Assembly: GCA_016870035.1 (NCBI GenBank)
Contig: VGCJ01000013.1
Location: forward strand, 1-36,291
DNA length: 36,291 bases
From: Alphaproteobacteria bacterium
Lineage (GTDB): Bacteria > Pseudomonadota > Alphaproteobacteria > Rhizobiales > Beijerinckiaceae
Direction: 5' to 3'
The first letter of the stretch is position 1; each line of letters begins with the position of its first letter. Shown here in pieces: positions 1-7,172 of this stretch. The notes under the pieces are model-generated. The model ran no database searches. It saw nothing but the letters and a program-made list of their open reading frames with translations, and was not told the origin of the DNA. A program made the position numbers and the translations under genes.

Positions 1-924
1 ATCAATATAGGTCGGTGCTGGGCCATTCTTCGCCGATAGTGCGTCGGAATAGAGAGCGCCGCCAATCTTCAGGCCGGTTTCCTTTGAGATTTGTTCAATC
101 AGCCGGGGATCGGAGATATTCTCCACGAAGAGAGCTGTTGCTTTACGCTTGCGAATTTGCTTGATGAGGCGAGCCACGTCTTTTGCTGATGCTTCGCTTG
201 CAGTGCTAACGCTTTCGGGGGCGAGGAACTTTATACCGTAGGTGCTAGAGAAGTAGCCAAAAGCGTCATGGGAAGTGATGACGGTTCGGCGGTTTTTCGG
301 GATAGAGCCAATCGTTGTCTTTATCGTATCGTGCAATGATGCGAGATCCTTCGAGTATCCTTCTGCGTTCGCACGGAAATCAGGACATCTCGACTTATCA
401 ATTTCGCAAAGCGCGTTAGCAATATTCTTCACATAAACCTGTGCATTCGGTGCGCTCTGCCATGCATGAGGATCGAACTCGCCATGATCATGAACCGCCT
501 TCGTCGCGCCCTCTGCTTGATTATTATGCTTCTCATCGTCGTTATCATGATCGTGCCCGTTATTAATTTTGTTTGGCTTAATACCGGCGCTTGCCTTGAC
601 GAGGGGCCCTTTGTATCCGCTACTTTCCACCAGCCGGTCGAGCCAGCCCTCAAAAGCAAGTCCGTTAACCACAACGAGTTGTGCGGCGGCCATTGACTTG
701 GCATCCTCAGGTTTAGGTTCGTATACATGCGCATCGCCGTCAACGCCAACAATTGTCACTACATCAACATGATCGCCGCCAACGCGTTGGACGAAGTCTG
801 ACAGGATCGAAAAACTGGAGACGACCTTGATACGGTCGCGAGCCGAGGCAATTTCAGACGATGCAGAAAGGGCTGCGCTTATAAGGAACGTGGTAAGGAT
901 AGCGGACTTCAGTTTGGAATTCAT
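1..924 (-). CDS. znuA: Zinc ABC transporter periplasmic binding protein ZnuA (3' end outside window)
   Basis: Captures Zn(II) in the periplasm and delivers it to ZnuB. 308 codons are visible and the C-terminus lies beyond the left edge. Residues 1-28 form a signal peptide ending in ASA. Cluster A-1 metal-binding residues are recognisable: His66 in DAHVYEPKPEDA, His153 in FDPHAW, His219 in TSHDAFGYF, and Asp294 in LYSDAL as the probable fourth ligand. A His/Asp-rich loop (about 124-147) sits between the first two ligands, as in ZnuA proteins and unlike most manganese binders. Start ATG follows AAGGAG with 6-nt spacing, and the znuB stop TAA overlaps that Shine-Dalgarno, so it is the last gene of the zur-znuC-znuB-znuA run. 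Regulation by Zur is inferred from the box upstream of zur. A manganese role is possible but less likely given the loop and Zur. Confidence 0.93.
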   Translation of the reverse strand, partial: MNSKLKSAILTTFLISAALSASSEIASARDRIKVVSSFSILSDFVQRVGGDHVDVVTIVGVDGDAHVYEPKPEDAKSMAAAQLVVVNGLAFEGWLDRLVESSGYKGPLVKASAGIKPNKINNGHDHDNDDEKHNNQAEGATKAVHDHGEFDPHAWQSAPNAQVYVKNIANALCEIDKSRCPDFRANAEGYSKDLASLHDTIKTTIGSIPKNRRTVITSHDAFGYFSSTYGIKFLAPESVSTASEASAKDVARLIKQIRKRKATALFVENISDPRLIEQISKETGLKIGGALYSDALSAKNGPAPTYID

Positions 925-934
925 TATTTTCTCC

Positions 935-1807
935 TTATGCAATGCGATGTCTTTTCGGTGTGAAACCCGATCGAACGACGCCTTGTGGCGCGGTAACGAG
1001 GGCTACGGTGTAGGCGGCGCCAGCCGTAAGAATGATGGCGGGCCCGGACGCAACACCAATGTGATAGGAGACTAGTAGCCCGATATAGCTTGAGATTAAG
1101 CCAATAACCACCGCCAAAATACACATACTCTCAAGCTTGACGCACCAAAGACGCGCTGAAAGCGCAGGCAGCATCATTAGGCCCACCGCAAGTAATGTAC
1201 CCAGCGCTTGAAAGCCCCCAACGAGATTTACTACGACCAGCGTTAGAAACAAAAAATGGACCGTCGAGCCAATTCGGCTTATAGATCCCAGAAATACGGG
1301 ATCAAGGCACTCGGCGACGAGTGGCCGCCAGATCACTGCGAGCGTCAGGATCGTTATGGTGGAAATCGAGGTTATCATTTTAAGGGCGTTGTCATTAAGC
1401 GCAAGCACTGTGCCGAAGAGAATATGCATTAGGTCTATGTTTGTGCCTTTGAGGCTTATGAGCAGAACGCCGAGGGCAAGGGAGACGAGGTAAAAGCCCG
1501 CTAGGCTCGCATCCTCCCGCTGGATCGTGAGGCGAGAGACGGTGCCTGAGAGAAGAGCAACGCAAAGGCCTGCGATAACGCCGCCCGCCGTCATGGGCAG
1601 CAATGAAAGACCCGAGACTAAAAAGCCGATGGCAGCGCCAGGTAGAATAGCGTGCGCCATGGCATCACCGGTTAGGCTCATGCGGCGTAGCATGAGAAAA
1701 ACACCAATCGGGCAAGCCGAGAGGGACAGCGCCATGGCGCCCACAAGGGCTCTGCGCATGAAGGTAAAGTCAATAAAAGGAGAAAACAAAATCTCATATA
1801 AAATCAT
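935..1807 (-). CDS. znuB: Zinc ABC transporter permease ZnuB
   Basis: Inner-membrane permease of the ZnuABC importer (ABC-3 family). The 290 residues are almost entirely hydrophobic segments, consistent with eight or nine membrane spans, and include the family-typical stretch MSLTGDAMAHAILPGAA near residues 44-60 and the GTLLAVGLMMLPA region about 206-218. Length is slightly above E. coli ZnuB (about 260) because of a C-terminal tail. The start codon overlaps the znuC stop as ATGA, so translation of the two is coupled. znuA follows after 10 nt. Family assignment is clear; the substrate (zinc) comes from the zur linkage and the ZnuA loop. Confidence 0.94.
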   Translation of the reverse strand: MILYEILFSPFIDFTFMRRALVGAMALSLSACPIGVFLMLRRMSLTGDAMAHAILPGAAIGFLVSGLSLLPMTAGGVIAGLCVALLSGTVSRLTIQREDASLAGFYLVSLALGVLLISLKGTNIDLMHILFGTVLALNDNALKMITSISTITILTLAVIWRPLVAECLDPVFLGSISRIGSTVHFLFLTLVVVNLVGGFQALGTLLAVGLMMLPALSARLWCVKLESMCILAVVIGLISSYIGLLVSYHIGVASGPAIILTAGAAYTVALVTAPQGVVRSGFTPKRHRIA

Positions 1808-2550
1808 GCCGCGCCCTCATTGCACCATGAGGCATTTTCGTCCCAAGCCTCGTTCATGCGGCGGGCCTTTAGCATATTTTCAGGCTTCAAAGCATCCTTC
1901 GAGCGCCCCCAAGCAACCGGTTCGCGGGCCAAAATCAGAGTGTCCGGAAAATGGGAGCGGATGAGATCTGCATCATGTAACACTGCGATTATGGTGCGCT
2001 GTTCAAAGTGCCAACGATTGATGACCGACAAAAGATCGCTCACAGTTTTAGAATCGATGGCAGAGAACGGTTCATCGAGCAGAATGACCTTGGCGTTCTG
2101 TAGCAACACGCGGGCAAACAACGATCTTTGCAGTTGCCCGCCCGATAATGATCCGACGGGACGCCGCTCGAAACCAGCAAGACCAACAGCGGCAAGCGCC
2201 GTCGCAATCTCCTCGCGCTGTTGCTTGCTAACGGCAGCAAAAAAACCTGTCTTTCTCAAAAGTCCGAGAGAGACGAGATCATGAACTGATGCTGGAAAGC
2301 TTCGGTCAATCTCTCGAACCTGTGGAAGATAGGCTATATCCCTTGTATCGAGATCGAAACGCTCAATTGACCCACTGAGAGGCTTCAATTCGCCCATTAG
2401 GCCTTTTAGTAGTGTCGACTTGCCAGACCCATTGGCTCCGTAGACCGCGGTCATCGAACCGGCTTCAAAGGCCCCATTAAGGTGATGAACTGCCGGGTGC
2501 GCCTCATAACCCAACGTAAGATCTCGGAGATTGAATTGCGGCACTGTCAT
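1804..2550 (-). CDS. znuC: Zinc ABC transporter ATPase ZnuC
   Basis: ATP-binding subunit that drives ZnuB. Visible motifs in the 248-residue product are Walker A GANGSGKST (about 39-47), Q-loop LPQ, signature LSGGQLQR, Walker B VILLDEPFSAID and the switch HD in AVLHDAD. An upstream TTG in the same frame (2580) would add ten residues (MGVHSFGHAV). I prefer the ATG at 2550, because the family starts about there and that ATG overlaps the stop of the preceding micro-ORF as TGATG, a re-initiation arrangement. The stop overlaps znuB as ATGA. There is no good Shine-Dalgarno before the ATG, which fits coupling to upstream translation. Confidence 0.93.
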   Translation of the reverse strand: MTVPQFNLRDLTLGYEAHPAVHHLNGAFEAGSMTAVYGANGSGKSTLLKGLMGELKPLSGSIERFDLDTRDIAYLPQVREIDRSFPASVHDLVSLGLLRKTGFFAAVSKQQREEIATALAAVGLAGFERRPVGSLSGGQLQRSLFARVLLQNAKVILLDEPFSAIDSKTVSDLLSVINRWHFEQRTIIAVLHDADLIRSHFPDTLILAREPVAWGRSKDALKPENMLKARRMNEAWDENASWCNEGAA

Positions 2551-2657
2551 CACTGCATGACCAAAAGAGTGAACGCCCAAATCACTGTTATGATGGCGGC
2601 AGCCAAAACTAAGCGCGTCCAGACATTAAAATTTAAAAACGGAGATTGGCTTTTCAT
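2550..2657 (-). CDS. 35-residue single-pass membrane micro-ORF between zur and znuC
   Basis: An ATG at 2657 overlaps the zur stop (ATGA) and opens a 35-codon frame whose TGA overlaps the znuC ATG (TGATG). The product begins MKSQSPFLNFNVWTR, followed by one strongly hydrophobic helix at about residues 15-33 and ending LLVMQ. A polar N-terminus with one Arg just before the helix suggests a tail-anchored or N-in single-pass protein. Upstream AGGCAAGG could serve as a Shine-Dalgarno. I do not recognise a family. Stop/start overlap on both sides with two recognised genes is what supports it; the alternative is a leader that only couples zur and znuC translation. If made, it would be co-expressed under zinc starvation and could act on the ZnuB permease. 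That role is inference. Confidence 0.5.
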   Translation of the reverse strand: MKSQSPFLNFNVWTRLVLAAAIITVIWAFTLLVMQ

Positions 2658-3070
2658 TGCGACCTTGCCTCTGTCGATGCGCAGCGGTTACATAGGCCTC
2701 TGAGTTCAATACTCGCCTTTTGAACCTTAAAGCCATTATCTACAGAATGAAGCGCCCCAAGTGCGGGGCTAGAATCAAATTCGCAGGCGGAACCACAGGT
2801 ATCGCAGATATAGAAGCCCGCTGGCGAACTGTGACTCTCGCAACGGCACGCGATAAAAGCGTTTAAGCTTTCAATTCGATGTACTCGATTTTGCGTGATC
2901 AACCGATCCAAAGCGCGGTAAACTTGGACAGCTGCCTTTACGTTAGTATTCTGGAGCTTTGTAAGGATCTCATAGGCGGACATCGAGCCGGTTGCCTTGA
3001 GCAAGACACCATAGACCTGCTCCTCATTGCTAGAACGTTTAAGAGTGTTTGGAGTTTTTTCGACCACCAT
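2654..3070 (-). CDS. zur: Zinc uptake regulator Zur (Fur family)
   Basis: Zinc-sensing repressor of zinc import. The 138-residue product has an N-terminal winged helix (SAYEILTKL ... AAVQVYRALDRLITQNRVHRIES), the Fur-family regulatory segment IACRCESHSSPAGFYICDTC, and two CxxC pairs (CDTC near 89-92 and CNRC near 129-132) that form the structural zinc site. ESHSS replaces the HxHxH of iron-type Fur, which favours Zur. I start at ATG 3070; a TTG at 3076 would add two residues. The gene is preceded by a palindromic Zur box overlapping its -10, so it is probably autoregulated, and it is first in the operon with znuCBA. Confidence 0.92.
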   Translation of the reverse strand: MVVEKTPNTLKRSSNEEQVYGVLLKATGSMSAYEILTKLQNTNVKAAVQVYRALDRLITQNRVHRIESLNAFIACRCESHSSPAGFYICDTCGSACEFDSSPALGALHSVDNGFKVQKASIELRGLCNRCASTEARSQ

Positions 3071-3080
3071 GAGCAATGGC

Positions 3081-3107
3081 GTTATATTATAACATTACAG
3101 CTGTCAA
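3081..3107 (-). promoter_or_regulatory. Zur box overlapping the promoter of zur-znuCBA
   Basis: GTTATATTATAAC at 3081-3093 is a perfect odd palindrome (six-base arms around one T) matching the core of known Zur operators. Read on the minus strand, TTGACA (3107-3102) lies 15 bp before TATAAC (3086-3081), so the box covers the -10. Repressor binding would block RNA polymerase directly. The implied start of transcription is within a few bases of the zur ATG at 3070, so the leader is very short. The AT-rich stretch from here to 3320 shows no gene. Confidence 0.8.
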
Positions 3108-3320
3108 CCGGTGTTTTAATGTTTTTTTAATCTCGGCAATCAGCAGTTTAAACTACTTGTGCGTGGAGCAGAAGCCAGGACGAACCAAAGATTAAATTTG
3201 ATTTGCCATAATTTCTTTATTTAATCTCCACAAAAACTTCTATCGAAGCATTTATTTGTTGAAACTGGCATAACCAAAGAGGCACAATTTTCGGAAGGTT
3301 AAAGATGGGTTTCATAATTG

Positions 3321-3821
3321 CTATTTTATAGAGAGCGGAAGACCTGCCACGATCAAAATGACCCGGTCAGCCTTTTGGGTCAGGATCTGATTAAGGCGCC
3401 CCGCGTGGTCGCGAAAGTCGCGTGCCATTTTATTGTCCGGGACGATACCAAGTCCCACTTCATTGGCAACTAAAAAAGTGGGTGCGGTGCGTTTGGCAAG
3501 CGTCGCTTCTAGCCGCCCTACAGCGGCTTCAATATCATGCTCGCCGAGCATCAGATTAGTGACCCACATGGTCAGACAATCGACTAGTACGGGGCGATTA
3601 GTACTGAGCGCAGACGCGAGGTCCAAAGGCGCTTCAATTGTGAGCCAGCCCTGCTCTGAACGGTCAGTTTTATGGCGCTCGACGCGGGCGTGCATTTCTT
3701 GGTCCCACACTTCTGCAGTTGCGACATAAATCCATGGCGAAGGGAGAGCCTTGATCAGACCTTCCGCATAACGCGTTTTGCCCGACCGCGCGCCGCCGAG
3801 GATGAGGGTGAGGCTCGCCAT
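3321..3821 (-). CDS. cobU: Bifunctional adenosylcobinamide kinase / adenosylcobinamide-phosphate guanylyltransferase
   Basis: Phosphorylates adenosylcobinamide and then transfers GMP to it, in the nucleotide-loop assembly of cobalamin (CobU in enterics, CobP in alphaproteobacteria). The 166-residue protein opens with the P-loop GGARSGKT (9-16). It then shows the segment VERHKTDR, whose His50 is the likely GMP-accepting histidine, followed by VDCLTMWVTNLM and NEVGLGIVP, which are typical of the family, and the C-terminal VAGLPL. Length is normal (about 170-180 in relatives). It starts 8 nt after typA stops, so the two may be cotranscribed. No cobalamin riboswitch is visible upstream and no other cobalamin gene lies in the window. 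Confidence 0.92.
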   Translation of the reverse strand: MASLTLILGGARSGKTRYAEGLIKALPSPWIYVATAEVWDQEMHARVERHKTDRSEQGWLTIEAPLDLASALSTNRPVLVDCLTMWVTNLMLGEHDIEAAVGRLEATLAKRTAPTFLVANEVGLGIVPDNKMARDFRDHAGRLNQILTQKADRVILIVAGLPLSIK

Positions 3822-3829
3822 CCGTTCCC

Positions 3830-5653
3830 TTAAGCCACAGCTTCCTTAGCGCGCTCTGCACGTTTGCGATCATTCGGATCGAGATGCACTTTGCGCAAGC
3901 GGATCGACTTTGGTGTCACTTCGAGAAGCTCGTCGTCTTGAATGTAAGCGAGCGCTTTTTCGAGCGTCATCTTGATCGGCGGTGTGAGGCGCACAGCTTC
4001 ATCCTTACCGGCAGCACGGATGTTCGTGAGCTTTTTGCCCTTCAACACGTTCACCTCCAGATCATTATCGCGTGTATGTTCACCAACGATCATGCCTTGA
4101 TAGACTTTCCAGCCGGGCTCGATCATCATCGGGCCGCGATCTTCCAAATTCCACAAAGCGTAAGCAACCGCTTCTCCCGCTTCGTTTGAAATCAGAACGC
4201 CGTTACGACGACCCTGTAATTCACCCTTGTAAGCGCCGTAAGAATGGAACAAACGATTCATGATCGCCGAGCCGCGTGTATCTGTCAGCAATTCGCCTAG
4301 ATAACCGATGAGACCGCGTGTTGGCGCGTGTAAAACAAGACGCAAACGATTGCCGCCTGACGGACGCATTTCCATCATATCAGCTTTACGTTTCGACATT
4401 TTTTGCACAACGACGCCTGAATGTTCTTCATCAACGTCGATGACGACTTCTTCAATCGGTTCCAAAATTTCATTCGTGTCTGGATCGCGTGAGAACACGA
4501 CTTTCGGACGCGACACAGCGAGTTCAAAACCTTCGCGGCGCATGGTTTCTATTAGAATCGCAAGCTGCAATTCACCACGGCCTGCGACTTCAAACGAATC
4601 CTTGTCTGCAGATTCTGTGATGCGCAGAGCGATATTACCTTCCGCTTCTTTCATCAGACGACCGCGGATCATGCGGCCCGTCACCTTGTCACCTTCGGTG
4701 CCTGCGAGCGGCGAGTCATTCACGCGGAATTGCATCGTCACCGTCGGCGGATCAATCGGATGCGCAGGCAGCGGCACATCAATCGACATATCGCAGAAGG
4801 TGTCCGCCACAGTGCCCTTTTCCATGCCGGCGATGGCGACGATGTCGCCCGCTTCAGCAATATCAACCGGAACGCGCTCAAGGCCACGGAACCCAAGCAC
4901 TTTCGAAATGCGACCTTGCTCAATCACTTGGCCATCAGCCGACAAGACTTTGAAAGATTGGTTGGGCTTTACCGTGCCGGATGTGATTCGGCCCGTAACA
5001 ATGCGGCCCAAATAAGGATTGGCTTCGAGGATTGTACCAAGCAAGCGGAAAGAACCTTCTTCCGTCCTTGGTGGCGCGACATGCTCAAGCACCAAATCAA
5101 ACATTGGACCGAGCGAAACCTTCGGACCATCCGGATCTTTCGACATCCAACCTTGCTTGGCTGACCCGTAGAGGATCGGGAAGTCGAGTTGTTCATCGGT
5201 GGCGTCGAGTGCGGCGAAGAGATCGAACACTTCGTTCACCACTTCATTCGCGCGCGCTTCCGGTTTGTCGATTTTGTTGATCGCGACAATTGGGCGAAGG
5301 CCGAGCTTCAAGGCTTTCGATACAACGAATTTTGTCTGCGGCATCGGGCCTTCAGCCGCGTCGACAAGAACGATCACGCCGTCGACCATATTCAGGATAC
5401 GCTCCACTTCGCCGCCGAAATCGGCGTGGCCGGGAGTGTCGACGATATTGATGCGCGTGTCTTTCCAGTTCACCGCCGTGCATTTTGCGAGAATGGTGAT
5501 GCCGCGTTCGCGTTCGAGATCATTCGAATCCATTGCGCGCTCGGCAACTTTCTGGTTTTCGCGGAACGTGCCGGATTGAGCGAGGAGCTTGTCGACGAGA
5601 GTCGTTTTGCCGTGGTCGACATGCGCGATGATCGCGATATTGCGGATATCCAT
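3830..5653 (-). CDS. typA: Ribosome-associated translational GTPase TypA/BipA
   Basis: Elongation-factor-like GTPase that acts on the ribosome, linked to 50S assembly and stress or cold adaptation. The 607-residue length is normal. The G domain is intact: AHVDHGKTTLVDKLL (G1, about 10-24), ERERGITI (G2), DTPGHADFGGEVER (G3), NKIDKPEAR (G4). It is followed by domain II, the EF-G-like domains III and V (GRGELQLAILIETMRREGFEL), and the BipA-specific C-terminal segment (AYALWNLEDRGPM ... HTRDNDLEVNVLKGKKLTN) that separates it from LepA and EF-G. cobU follows directly. The upstream 190 bp (5654-5846) carry only AT-rich promoter-like sequence. Confidence 0.97.
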   Translation of the reverse strand: MDIRNIAIIAHVDHGKTTLVDKLLAQSGTFRENQKVAERAMDSNDLERERGITILAKCTAVNWKDTRINIVDTPGHADFGGEVERILNMVDGVIVLVDAAEGPMPQTKFVVSKALKLGLRPIVAINKIDKPEARANEVVNEVFDLFAALDATDEQLDFPILYGSAKQGWMSKDPDGPKVSLGPMFDLVLEHVAPPRTEEGSFRLLGTILEANPYLGRIVTGRITSGTVKPNQSFKVLSADGQVIEQGRISKVLGFRGLERVPVDIAEAGDIVAIAGMEKGTVADTFCDMSIDVPLPAHPIDPPTVTMQFRVNDSPLAGTEGDKVTGRMIRGRLMKEAEGNIALRITESADKDSFEVAGRGELQLAILIETMRREGFELAVSRPKVVFSRDPDTNEILEPIEEVVIDVDEEHSGVVVQKMSKRKADMMEMRPSGGNRLRLVLHAPTRGLIGYLGELLTDTRGSAIMNRLFHSYGAYKGELQGRRNGVLISNEAGEAVAYALWNLEDRGPMMIEPGWKVYQGMIVGEHTRDNDLEVNVLKGKKLTNIRAAGKDEAVRLTPPIKMTLEKALAYIQDDELLEVTPKSIRLRKVHLDPNDRKRAERAKEAVA

Positions 5654-5861
5654 AAAAAACGTCTTTCCAAATGAAAACCCGGCGGTTTTTGAAAAACCCC
5701 CGGGCCTGCGGTTTTAAATTATTGCGTTAGTACAGGATTTGGGGCCAAAAGGGAAGGGATGTCTTGCACCCGCTCACCTATTCGCGCGCTAAATCGGGCA
5801 CTTTTCAGATCCACAATTATCAGTTATTGCTATCTAATGTTAATTATTGTGGAAGTGTGTC

Positions 5862-6140
5862 ATGGCAAATGTCAATCTCGGCGAGCGGTTTGAAGCCTTT
5901 ATTCAGGAGCAAATCCGCGAGGGGCGCTATCAAAACGCCAGTGAAGTCGTCCGCGCAGGCCTTCGACTGCTTGAGGATCAAGAGGCGGAGCGAAAGCGGC
6001 AATTTGACTATATGAAAGCTGCGATCACCGAAGCCATGAAAGATCCGCGGCCGTCCATACCAATGGATGAGGTTTTTGACGAGCTTGAGGCAAGACTTGC
6101 CGAACGGATGAAACAAAATGGCGAAACAATACAAAGTTAG
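5862..6140 (+). CDS. parD: Type II antitoxin, ParD family (CC2985 type)
   Basis: DNA-binding antitoxin that neutralises ParE and represses its own operon. The 92-residue product has the N-terminal ribbon-helix-helix (MANVNLGERFEAFIQEQI ... YQNASEVVRAGLRLLED) typical of ParD and a charged C-terminal tail (VFDELEARLAERMKQ) that would wrap the toxin. The start ATG follows GGAAG with good spacing; a longer frame from a TTG at 5847 adds WKCV and is unlikely. Its stop lies inside the toxin frame, which starts at 6118, so the two genes overlap by 23 nt, the usual parDE coupling. The toxin is interrupted, so this antitoxin may now be a solitary repressor. Confidence 0.88.
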   Translation: MANVNLGERFEAFIQEQIREGRYQNASEVVRAGLRLLEDQEAERKRQFDYMKAAITEAMKDPRPSIPMDEVFDELEARLAERMKQNGETIQS

Positions 6141-6456
6141 ACTGTCGCCATCAGCCAAGCCTGATCTCAAGGGGATTGCCGAATGGATTATTGATCAGTC
6201 CGGTCATGTTCGAGCGGCATCCAGTTACGTTCGTCGCATACGAACTTACTTAACCGGATTTAAAAATTTCCCCCATCGCGGCACTTAGCGTGATGATTCT
6301 TTTCCCGTTATTCGGCTTATCGGTTTTGAACGACGCGTGACAATCGCATTTATTGTTGCTGATGACACGGTTCAAATCGTTCGGATCTTTTATGCCGGTC
6401 GCGATGTAGATCAATATTCTCATGAACCGCTGGATGAATTTGATCATGACGAATAG
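6118..6456 (+). pseudogene. parE: ParE/RelE-type toxin gene interrupted by an in-frame TAG
   Basis: From ATG 6118, 56 codons read as a ParE toxin (MAKQYKVRLSPSAKPDLKGI ... FKNFPHRGT). Then TAG at 6286-6288 stops translation. The same frame continues with RDDSFPVIRLIGFERRVTI and VQIVRIFYAGRDV up to TAG at 6454-6456, which is the normal C-terminal half of the family. The 112-codon length matches intact ParE, and the frame is preserved throughout, so this is a single nonsense change rather than a shift. The truncated peptide lacks the C-terminal strands that carry the gyrase-poisoning surface and should be inactive unless the amber codon is read through. A sequencing error is the other explanation. 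Confidence 0.85.
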
Positions 6457-6607
6457 CGCGGAGCCATCACGTTATAAAATCCATCGCATTTTACTAAAAC
6501 TCTCTCACCCGCTTTCACCGCCTTTCATCACTTGATGCCTGAGCTCGATAGCCCGCGTTGAACGTAGGGCGATTTGCGTTTTGGTGCGGCGCTGATATAT
6601 TTTCCTA

Positions 6608-6813
6608 AGGTCATGTCCATCATGACTCGGGGAATTGAAAGACCCCACACAAACCGGCAGTGCCTCTGCCGAGACCAAACGGCCCTGACTTTGCTACATG
6701 TTGGGGTGGCGGCGTTATGTCCAGGTCGCGAGATTAAAAGCGTCGCGGCCATGTTTGTATGGCTCTTTCAAGACCCCGACTCCAGCGCGGACGCGTTGGA
6801 GTCGTTCTCTTTT
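6608..6813 (+). ncRNA. Candidate structured RNA (sRNA or leader) ending in an intrinsic terminator
   Basis: The 373-base gap 6457-6829 has no convincing gene but clear RNA structure. A promoter-like pair, TTGCGT and TATATT with 16-bp spacing, ends near 6601, giving a start at about 6608. A long closing helix pairs 6627-6641 with 6765-6779 (6 bp, a 2x2 internal loop, 7 bp) and continues as 6645-6654 with 6753-6762 (9 of 10 paired). Inside are hairpins 6655-6671 (CGGCAG/CTGCCG) and 6724-6750 (8 bp). The transcript would end at the terminator 6777-6813. I looked for SRP RNA, RNase P RNA, tmRNA and cobalamin-box signatures and saw none; 6S RNA is not excluded but the branched fold does not suggest it. 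Confidence 0.5.
6777..6813 (+). terminator. Strong rho-independent terminator
   Basis: A 12-bp stem (CGACTCCAGCGC, 6777-6788, with GCGTTGGAGTCG, 6793-6804, one G-T wobble) closed by GGAC and followed by TTCTCTTTT. Its 5' bases (6777-6779) are also used by the closing helix of the upstream RNA, so the two folds compete at the boundary. It lies only 17 nt before the start codon of the 61-aa gene, which suggests either the end of an sRNA or an attenuator of that gene. Confidence 0.8.
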
Positions 6814-6829
6814 GAAAAAGGGGTGTGCC

Positions 6830-7015
6830 ATGGAGTTCAAAGAGTTCCCCAACGAGTTTTCCCTCCGCGCGCAAGTTCAAGTGCTCTGCATTCACACGGA
6901 TGCTGTTTTGAAATTTGCAGAAGAGATTACTACGCAAGGTACCGAGCATTTATCGGATGACGATAAAGCGATCTATGATTCACTCACCGATTATCTCGAC
7001 CGCGCGTGTTATTAG
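6830..7015 (+). CDS. Small hypothetical protein, 61 aa
   Basis: I do not recognise a family. The frame opens MEFKEFPNEFSLRAQVQVLC and continues through a helix-forming, acidic stretch (FAEEITTQGTEHLSDDDKAI) to YLDRACY. It is soluble by composition, with no signal peptide or membrane segment and two cysteines (20 and 60). The ATG follows AAAAAGGGG at a suitable distance. The start is placed here because the longer upstream in-frame extension would have to read through the terminator hairpin. Expression must either pass that terminator or use a promoter not visible to me, so its regulation could depend on the upstream RNA. It might be a conserved alphaproteobacterial orphan. Confidence 0.55.
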   Translation: MEFKEFPNEFSLRAQVQVLCIHTDAVLKFAEEITTQGTEHLSDDDKAIYDSLTDYLDRACY

Positions 7016-7053
7016 GCTGATAAGTTTAGAAAGCAGATGCGGCGTTAGGAATT

Positions 7054-7085
7054 CGTGGATGGCCGGGACAAGCCCAGCCATGACG
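7054..7085 (+). repeat. REP-like palindrome, copy 1 of an inverted pair
   Basis: 32 nt from CGTGGATGGCC to GCCATGACG with an imperfect internal palindrome (GGCCGGGACAAGCCCAGCC). It resembles the GGCCGGG-centred palindromes common in Rhizobiales intergenic DNA. Its reverse complement matches the 32-nt copy at 7113-7144 at both ends (CGTCATG ... CATCCACG). Confidence 0.75.
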
Positions 7086-7112
7086 ATTAAAAATTTGCGA
7101 GATTTATTTCAC

Positions 7113-7144
7113 CGTCATGACCGCCCTTGGGGCGGTCATCCACG
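7113..7144 (-). repeat. REP-like palindrome, copy 2 of an inverted pair
   Basis: 32 nt from CGTCATGACCGCC to GGCGGTCATCCACG, a hairpin with stem GACCGCC/GGCGGTC. Same family as 7054-7085 in the opposite orientation, 27 bp away, giving a BIME-like unit downstream of argG, where it may also help end argG transcripts. Confidence 0.75.
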
Positions 7145-7172
7145 ACTAAAAATAAGCAACAGAAAGTCAAAC

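Noticed and set aside
3094-3320. Possible riboswitch in the cobU/zur gap
   Set aside because: No cobalamin-box or other known element is visible, and the gap is downstream of cobU.
6608-6813. 6S, SRP, RNase P or tmRNA identity for the candidate RNA
   Set aside because: None of their signature segments was found (for example the SRP GGAAGGAAGCAGC-type loop). I leave it unassigned.
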